From Ryuthela nishihirai (Eukaryota; Arthropoda; Arachnida; Araneae; Heptathelidae), in NCBI GenBank assembly GCA_038380435.1, contig JAWZYU010000017.1:25791283-25855282 (forward strand): a stretch of DNA of 64,000 bases, given 5' to 3'. The position numbers and the translations under genes are program-made. Each line of letters starts with the position of its first letter. Position 1 is the stretch's first letter. The notes below the pieces were generated by a model. The model searched no databases, was not told where the DNA came from, and saw only the letters and a program-made list of their open reading frames with translations. Below are positions 57,205 through 64,000 of this stretch, one piece after another.

Positions 57205-57780
57205 CCATTTTTTTTAAAAAGGATGGAGATAACCTATAAGCTTTTTGGCTTGTGTTGGTTTCTCATACACAATACAACCACTTAGACAAGGAATACAGGG
57301 GTGGAGGTGGCTCAGCGGTAGTGCGCCAGGCTCGTAATCTGTAGTTGCCAGGTTTGAGTCCCAGCTGGATCAGCGTTGAGATTTATCTCCGCAAAATTCT
57401 CTGCCCACGATCGTAGGAGACACCGATGGGCTTAGAAAAAGCCACCGTCCGTTGGATGGTATGTTAAGCCATGGCCCCATATGCAGGAGAGCCATACTCT
57501 GTGCACTTTAAAGAACACATTGGATGGCCTTGATGGGAGGCTATCATCTGTCTCCCAACAACCGTTCCAGTGGGTCCCCTCCCCCAACCTTCTCTGAGCT
57601 TTGGGGTCCATGTGACCTGGCCATTTAGCCCATGGTGAGCAAAAATGTGCCAATCAGAGGTAAAACAACCAACAAGGAATACAACATACAAGAACATGCC
57701 CACTGGTGTAGTAGTCAGGTGTGCTAAACACTAGGCCAGGTAGGCCTAGTGGTTAGCATAGATAGTCAGGTGGGCCTTGT
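57205..57780 (-). mobile_element. SINE-C, minus strand, split by a SINE-A
   Basis: Reverse SINE-C body (GGATGGAGATAACCTATAAG ... GGTTTCTCATACACAATAC) before the insertion and the head (GTGTAGTAGTCAGGTGTGCT, AACACTAGGCC) after it. The head is followed by an inverted partial copy (GGCCTAGTGGTTAGCATAG). Confidence 0.75.
57298..57671 (+). mobile_element. Full-length SINE-A nested in SINE-C
   Basis: Complete head (GAGGTGGCTCAGCGGTAGTG, GGTTTGAGTCCC), body and tail GAGGTAAAACAACC. Perfect 12-base target duplication ACAAGGAATACA at 57286-57297 and 57672-57683. Confidence 0.94.
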
Positions 57781-58229
57781 GACTTCAATATCATTATGAA
57801 GTTTCATTTTCCAGTTGCCTGGAAGTTGATGATTATTTGTACTATGCATTTCAGATACACCTCTTTAAACTGATTTCTAGAACCAGGTTAACATTTTTAT
57901 AACTTGAAAGTGTTAATTTTTAATTGTATAATTTGTGCCAGTTTCTACAATAGTTTTATGCAAATTTATCTCAAAATTCCAGAAAGTAGTCTTCATACAT
58001 TTAAAATATAGGCCAATATTTTTTTTGTTTGCCTTACCATGTTTTCAATTTCAATATCTACATTATAAAAATAAATTGCCCTTTTTACCTTACATTTGAA
58101 TAAAAATTCACAAATTAATACATTCAAAACTATTTAACATAACTTTAATAACAAAATAAAAAGCAAATACTAGAAGTCTTGTGCACTTTTATTTCAAGTG
58201 TTAACAAAGTAAGGTAAGGTCCGTAAGTA
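57781..58229. other. Intron 8 stretch related to 61540-61860
   Basis: Shares diverged blocks with the sequence after the other minus-strand SINE-C (ACTAGAAGTCTTGTGCACTTTTATTTCAAG against ACTAGAAGTATTGTGCAC, and GTAGTCTTCATA in both). Either SINE-C is part of a longer element or a segment was duplicated. Confidence 0.5.
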
Positions 58230-60442
58230 CAGTAAGGGTCCAAAAATCCGTACTGCTCGGGGATTGGGAATGGTCTGGATTTCTAGATTTTCCAGATTCT
58301 CGGGTAACTTTGAGATTCGAAAATGAGGGATGAAGAGAAAGAAAATAAGTAAATCATAATAGCGTTTTTACTACAAAATAATACATATGAGTTTATTCTG
58401 GAAATCATTCACAAAAGAAACATTTTTATCAAAAAACTAAAAGAAATTATTCCTTCATTTTGGCACCTTCATGTGCATCTGGTGCACTACTTGTGGATGG
58501 AACACTTGTTCTATCAGTAGACATTTCTACAGCTTTTTTTAAGAAAGTTTCTTATGCCACTTTGTTTACTAGATTATAATTTCTTTCTGATCAAATTGTT
58601 TTTCACCATATGCACATGCACGGCATCTTGAAGATCGAAGCAGTCATTATGTTCTATGAATTTATGACATTTTCTGTACTCTTTTCTACACAATCTCAAG
58701 TTATCTTCTTGAACTACATTTTCTTCCTCACCAGGATCTTCAGAACCGTCCTCTTTATTGGTAATTTTAATACTTTCAATGATTTGTTGATCAGTGAAAG
58801 TGACTGACTTCAATATCATTATGAATTGTTATCCACTCTTCCAAATCATTGCTATTAATTTTAGACAGAGGGTGATCTTCAGAAGATAATTGAACAGTTT
58901 CTATCAGCTCTTGCATTTTCTGTTCTCTCTGTCTTGTTTGAAACTCATCAAAATCTTGATCAGCCGATATCATGTTTGGCCATAATTTTTGCCATGCTCT
59001 CAAAAGAGTTAGGTTTTACTGCCTCCAATGCATTTGCTAATGAATAAATTGTGCTTTTAATTGTAAAACTGTGTTGAAATTCTTGAGGTTCCATATTCTT
59101 ATTCATCATGAAATCATTTTTATAATGACATTTAAAGTTTTATTATTCTCCCCGATCCATTGGTTGAATAAGTGAAGTTACAATTGGTGGCAAATAACAA
59201 GCAAAAATATTCTCGCAATCATACATTAATTTAATTCATGTGGATAGGCCCTACAGTTGTCGAGAAGTAAAAGCCTCTTTGTATTTTTAGGCTTCCCCAG
59301 TTTGATTAAGTTCTGATGAACAGATGGAACACGACTAATGAACCAATATCGAAATATTACTTTGTCCATCCAAGCATTTTTTTGTGCTTTGTAGGTGACA
59401 GGCAAGTGCACAATCTGTTTTAAGGCCTGTGGACGCTGAAATTTTCCAATCACCAAAAGCACAATTTTATGCTGACCTGAAGCTTTGGTATGTGTAAGAA
59501 CTGTTAATCTGTCTATGTTAGGCTTAAACCCAGTAGCATTTCATTCTGTATACCCAGCTAGAGTTTTAGATGACAAACACTTCCAATAAACTCCTGTTTC
59601 ATCAGCATTATAAATTTGATCTGATGTGAGATCATAATCCTTAATAATAGTCTCAAATGTTGCACTGTATTTTGCAGCTGTTTCTGTATCTTCTAACTGT
59701 CTTTCCCCAGCAATATCTAACTGCCTAATGCCATGATGAATCTTGAAATTTCTAAGCCATTCATCAGTAAATGAACATTCAGCTCAATGTTCATTTGCTC
59801 CTTAAAAAAATTTGCTTTAGCAATAAGTCCAGAAATTGCCATACCTTCTGATTGTTTTAGCAAAAACCATTCACCCAATACTTTATCAAGGTTTTCTAGT
59901 TTTGGTTTATGCAAACTTTTTCTTTCAGAAATATGTTATTAGGTTCCCGAAGATACAGTGAATTCCAAAATTTTCTTCTTTGCATTGCTTATATCATAAA
60001 TTATTGACTTATGTTGTAAGTTTTTATTAGAACAGCATTGCTTACACCATGCTCTATTTTCTTAACTATTTCAAGTTTTTCACTCAGTTTTAATGCTATG
60101 TTCTTTCTTTTAACACCACAAACTTTATCTATTTTGGAGCCATTATTATGGGGTTAATAAAAATTTGTAAATACTATGTGTAAGCTGTATATGTAAATCA
60201 AAGCAGTAGGACAGCAAATAATACACTACAGCATTAAGTGTTACCACAGATCGACTGACTTATATGTTTCAAAATCGTGAATCATCACAGATGAAAAGTA
60301 GAGTTGTCACAGAGCACTATTGGTGCTTCAACTAGAATTCTCTAATATGTGGGAAAATAACAGATCGCGAAATTCACAAAAGTTTGCTAGCATTTTAAAA
60401 AGTCTAGATTCTCAGGTTGTCTGGATTTTCAGACTTTTACTG
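58230..60442 (-). mobile_element. Tigger/pogo-type DNA transposon
   Basis: Ends CAGTAAGGGTCCAAAAATCC and (complement) CAGTAAAAGTCTGAAAATCC, with TA at both flanks (58228-58229, 60443-60444); 2213 bp, the usual Tigger size. Contains one decayed transposase on the minus strand. Confidence 0.9.
58570..60150 (-). pseudogene. Tigger/Jerky-like transposase, broken
   Basis: N-terminal ALKLSEKLEIVKKIEHGVSN (60100 region) is the pogo/CENP-B-type helix-turn-helix. [24 protein letters not shown] and [10 protein letters not shown] follow, then [21 protein letters not shown]. The first catalytic Asp is in IYNADETGVYWKCL (59600), the second in KRLLLLDNCRAYPHEL (59240-59275), and the third in LIQPMDRGE (59165), which lies in a shifted frame. 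The C-terminal part LSKINSNDLEEWITIHNDIE (58850) follows. Multiple frameshifts and stops: inactive. The DDE blocks and spacing are characteristic of pogo-superfamily enzymes, from which several domesticated animal genes derive. Confidence 0.88.
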
Positions 60443-61389
60443 TAGTTAAAAATATTGTTACTGAATTTTAGTATAATTTAGAAAACTAATTTTTTCAAAA
60501 TTTTGCTTTAACTTGTTTCAGAATCAGTGATATATACTTAGTGAATTTTTTTTGCAGCAACGCTTTTACTACTAAAGTATTGGCTATCTTGATGAGAAAA
60601 TGGTTCATTATCTAATATAAAAAGATTATTTTTCAATGTCTATATCATAAATTACTTTAAAATATTATGGTAATTCATCATTATGGACAATAAATTCGAT
60701 GTTAATTGGTTAACTGTAAAAAATGACACAGTTCTGAAAAACATTTTGTGTCAGTTTGGCATATAAAGCTCTTTGGTATTCTGTTTATCTGACTTGTACC
60801 ATTTTAAGCAAAATCAGCAGCATATAGTTACTGGTTAGAGCACTAAGCCTGTTATTTAGAAGTTATGTACTTTTATCCCATAGATTTTCTGTTGAAAGTG
60901 ATAGATTTATCATCCTAAGCTTAATAATTTCATTAATTTTTTGTGCTAAGAATATTCAATATATATTCCCTTGATATGCCAACATGCATAAGGCATCATT
61001 GTCCTTTTACCATTTGCATACCTTACACTTTCTTCCTTCCTATTGGTCATGTTATCCCAATAGGAGGCTAATAAAATAACCTTTTTATGAAAAATCCAGT
61101 CGTAAGTATCAAAAGATCGTAATGAAATCTAAATCTTGATTTTTTTAAACAATATTCGTTCGGTATTAAAATTATGGAAGCTGGTTTAACATCAGATGCC
61201 GCTATTCCATTTATTCTAAACTCTTTAAAAATTGATTAAAGCTGAGAGAATTGTTATTCCTCTTAGTTTAATAAATGGTTTAATTTAACCATAGTTATGG
61301 TTAACATTTGAGAAAATTCTTAATACTGGCATTGTTTGTTAAATTATAAATTAAATTGTAAATTTAAAAGAGTAGAAGGTACTTACCTA
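60443..61389. other. Intron 8: mostly unrecognised
   Basis: AT-rich. 61130-61190 (AACAATATTCGTTCGGTATT, ATTATGGAAGCTGG) is a relic of the MITE family seen at 37060 and 39505. Confidence 0.5.
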
Positions 61390-61560
61390 CACAAGGGACA
61401 GAGATAATCTATAAGTTATATTAGGCTTGTCCTGGTTTCTCATACAACATACAAACACAAGGACATGCCCTGCTGATCTTAGTCGTCAGGTATGCTAACC
61501 ACTAGATCAGGAGGGTCTAGTGGTTAGCGTACCTGATGCTGCAAGCTTTTATTATTTCAA
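61390..61560 (-). mobile_element. SINE-C, minus strand, with palindromic head
   Basis: Reverse body ACAGAGATAATCTATAAG ... GGTTTCTCATACAACATAC, head GTCGTCAGGTATGCTAACCA, then an inverted copy of the head, TCTAGTGGTTAGCGTACCTG. Confidence 0.78.
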
Positions 61561-62457
61561 TATTGAACAAATAGTTTTGAAAATCATGAATTGGATTTCC
61601 TTAAAATTTTAATATTTTCATATCTTTTTTTCATTAAAGCAAGTTTCTCTCATGCCTTTAAACCCCAAATCAACTAATTTCATTAACAGAGCTTTAAATT
61701 TAACTTCCTATTGACCTAACATAAATTGTAAACTAACTTTTGACACTGGTGTAGGTAGTCTTCATATTCCATCGAACTATATACAGACATTCAACACTAG
61801 AAGTATTGTGCACTTTCATTCCAAGCAATATTTCTGAAATAAGGGAAATGGAAGCATTAATCATCTTGAAATCTTAACCAGGTTATGCAACTGTTTCACC
61901 AAACTTTTAAGATGCTTTATAAGAACCCCTAAAATAAAATGAAATTAGAAGAAAACACCTAAGGTCTAAAATGTGTAGTGATGGTTTGCTTATTAAATTA
62001 TTTTGGAAAAAGTTCTTAGTATTCCTAAATGCTGTCAAATACTCAATAAAAGGATAGTAGGTAAATTTGTAATCTATGGAAGGAAGGAGCAATTTGTAAA
62101 AAAAAAAAAGCTTTTCTCTGTGTGTTTATCAAAAATGAACTTACCTTGCTTATGTTTTTAGATATTTTGCTAAAATTTCAAGTTGATTTATATAGCTTGT
62201 GAGCATAGAAGAAAAATTACTTGGAGATGGGAACCCACAGTCTCCTAATAACATGTTAAGTGCTCTGCTGCTGTTGAAGCTACATATGAATGTTATATAA
62301 TGTAATCAGTCATTAGAGAAGTACCATGACTGGAGATGAAGAGTCCAGTTGACAGAAATATTCATATCATTGCTCCTTGATTAGAGGAGTACTCATTTAG
62401 TGTCACTGAAAATAGTATTATAACTAAATTGTTTAATAATAACTATTAAGAAATCAT
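61561..62457. other. Intron 8: unrecognised, one tRNA-like relic
   Basis: 61561-61860 is related to 57781-58229. On the minus strand 62215-62285 has a tRNA-like look (AGCAGCAGAGCACTTAAC, GTGGGTTCCCATCTCC), and 62900-62975 has a similar but weaker pattern; these may be fragments of a further SINE. Confidence 0.35.
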
Positions 62458-62850
62458 AGGGGTGGGAGTGTCTCAGTAGGTAGCACACCATTCTTGTAAT
62501 CTGAAATTCCCAGGTTTGAGTCCCACCTGAGTATTTGTCACCACATTGAGATTTATGTCTGCAAAGTGGAATACTCTTTATAATTTACAATAATATGTCC
62601 TCACTCTGCCCTTGGTCAGTAGGGGACACTGATGGACTTGGAAAGACCTCCTCTATCAGATGGGACATTAAGCCATACCCTACTCATATTTAAGAACCAC
62701 GCTAGATGACCTTGACAGGAGGTTGGCAGCTGTCCAGTGGGTCCCATTCGCTCAATCCCTAACCTTCTCTGAGCCCTCAGGATCCTTGTGACCTGGATGT
62801 TTGGCCATTGTTGCAACAAAAGTGTTGCTCAGAGGTAAAACAACCCAACT
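62458..62850 (+). mobile_element. SINE-A with a small internal insertion
   Basis: Head GGAGTGTCTCAGTAGGTAGC and B box GGTTTGAGTCCC; about 40 extra bases (around 62568-62600) split the first part of the body; tail GAGGTAAAACAACCCAACT. Target duplication AAGAAATCATA / AAGAAATCACA on the two sides. Confidence 0.88.
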
Positions 62851-63489
62851 AAGAAATCACAAGTACATGTGAGAAAATGTTCTAAATGTGCAGGAAATAC
62901 CTTGATCTAAGTAGAATACAAATCCATGATCACTTAATATGCCAGGTGCTTTACTGCTGAGGTATTAGCTGCTGAATGATATTTTCTCTATTGACAGCTA
63001 TGGATGTATGACATGTAGTGAGTTATTGAGGGTTTGTCTCCCACCCTATGAATTATCCTAACCTAATGAAAACTTCTTTTTTTACACTAAGAACAATGCT
63101 ATACATATGCTTACCTGTGATTATTTAGTAGTTACCAGCTTATTGTGAGCTGCTTTGAAAAAAAAAACTATCGCAATCTGCAAGATCCTGATCTTTGGTT
63201 TGAAGCATATTGAAAATGTGATTTCTTTACCTTACAAAGTAAAATTTTGTTATTAGAATGTATTCATTGCATTCTAAAAAAAAAAATAAATAATTTGTAA
63301 TGTAATCTGCAGTTTATTTTTTTGGACATATAAAATCTCTGAATTTAAATATTCAATATTAATTTAAGTACATGTAGATTGACTATTTCTCATTCAAGAA
63401 AGGAATGTTTTTTCAACTTTCTGAAAAGACGTTGCATTCAGATATGAAATTTGTAGAGTTGAATTATTATTATGAATTACCAGATATGA
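62851..63489. other. Intron 8: no recognised element
   Basis: AT-rich spacer; see the tRNA-like relic noted at 62900-62975. Confidence 0.45.
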
Positions 63490-63855
63490 ATCGGCAGCGC
63501 ACCAGGCTTGTAATCTGTAGTTCCCAGGTTCGAGTCTCAGCTGGGTCAGCATTGAGATTTATCTACATAAAATTTCCCACCCTGCCCACGGTCAGTAGGG
63601 GACACTGATGGGCTTGGAAAGGCTGCCATCCGTCGGATGGGACGTTAAGCTGTGGCCCCGTGTGTGGGAGAGCCATACCCTGTGCACATTAAAGAACACG
63701 CTGGATGGTCTCGACGGGAGGCTACCATCTGTCTCCCAATAGTTGTTCCAGTGGGTTCCCTTCCCCAACCTTCTCTGAGCCTTAGGGGTCCATGTGATCT
63801 GGCCATTTAACCCATGGTGTGCAAAAAAGTGCCATTCAGAGGTAAAACAACCCAG
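63490..63855 (+). mobile_element. SINE-A, lacking the first bases of the head
   Basis: Starts CGGCAGCGCACCAGGCTTGT, B box GGTTCGAGTCTC, complete body and tail GAGGTAAAACAACCCAG. Confidence 0.9.
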
Positions 63856-63869
63856 CACAATCCAAAATC

Positions 63870-63935
63870 CATTAGACGGAACATTAAGCAGTTACTATGT
63901 ATGCAGGAAAACTCGTACCCTGTGCACTACAGATT
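63870..63935 (+). mobile_element. SINE-A fragment
   Basis: CCATTAGACGGAACATTAAG ... TACCCTGTGCAC is colinear with the GTCGGATGGGACGTTAAGCC ... TACCCTGTGCAC part of SINE-A. Confidence 0.65.
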
Positions 63936-63978
63936 GGGCTCAAATTTTTGAACCCGAGCCTTGACTCAAACTATTTCA

Positions 63979-64000
63979 GGGTGGGGGTTAGCTCAGTTAA
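63979..64000 (+). mobile_element. Start of another SINE-A, cut by window end
   Basis: GGGTGGGGGTTAGCTCAGTT matches the first bases of the SINE-A head including the A box. Confidence 0.6.

Noticed and set aside
56600..64000. A further ataxin-7 exon
   Set aside because: The phase-0 donor at 56600 requires one, but I found no acceptor-bounded segment with ataxin-7 character before the window ends.

Overview
This window is intron-dominated, AT-rich nuclear DNA from an animal, most likely an invertebrate. The one host gene I can support runs left to right across the whole window. It is the middle part of an ataxin-7 (ATXN7/SCA7-domain) gene. Eight exons (1-559, 19080-19162, 26389-26638, 31304-31421, 36761-36902, 47319-47446, 50939-51022, 55447-56599) have canonical GT/AG borders and compatible phases, and join into exactly 839 codons with no stop. 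The gene starts before the window and continues after it. The diagnostic part is the SCA7 zinc-binding motif C-X10-C-X5-C-X2-H, followed by the RRA-GRRK-FD-LLA-H segment. Ataxin-7 proteins anchor the deubiquitinase module of the SAGA co-activator to nucleosomes. The species cannot be read from the sequence; a chelicerate such as a horseshoe crab or spider is a guess from the transposon set and intron size.

The other ~95% is intron, largely built from transposon debris. Intron 1 (560-19079) holds a large inverted repeat (2030-8125) whose arms were each split by a different Tc1/mariner element, two SINEs nested in one another, two palindromic MITEs, and a long minus-strand endonuclease/reverse-transcriptase LINE with a Tc1-like element inside it. 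Intron 2 (19163-26388) holds nested SINEs and a plus-strand copy of the same LINE carrying a SINE and a hAT-type MITE. Intron 3 (26639-31303) holds a Tc1 remnant and a LINE copy that ends in an inverted copy of its own 5' part. Intron 4 (31422-36760) holds SINEs, one interrupted by filler DNA that copies exon-boundary sequences. Intron 5 (36903-47318) is a run of DNA transposons plus a perfect 4 x 71 bp array. Intron 6 (47447-50938) holds a mariner and SINEs. Intron 7 (51023-55446) holds a dispersed repeat, a LINE 3' end and SINEs. Intron 8 (from 56600) holds a Tigger/pogo element and more SINEs.

Three tRNA-derived SINE families are named here for convenience. SINE-A (~370-390 bp) has a tRNA-like head with A and B boxes and a tail ending GAGGTAAAACAACCCAAC rather than poly(A). 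SINE-B (~185 bp) has a head resembling a GGCCGAGTGGTTAG tRNA. SINE-C (~130 bp) has a GTGTAGTGGTTAG head. Every transposase and reverse transcriptase seen is broken. No CRISPR, operon, phage or bacterial-type system is present, and I found no convincing new protein system. The unusual material is structural: nested insertions with clear target-site duplications, inverted duplications, a perfect tandem array and templated filler DNA.
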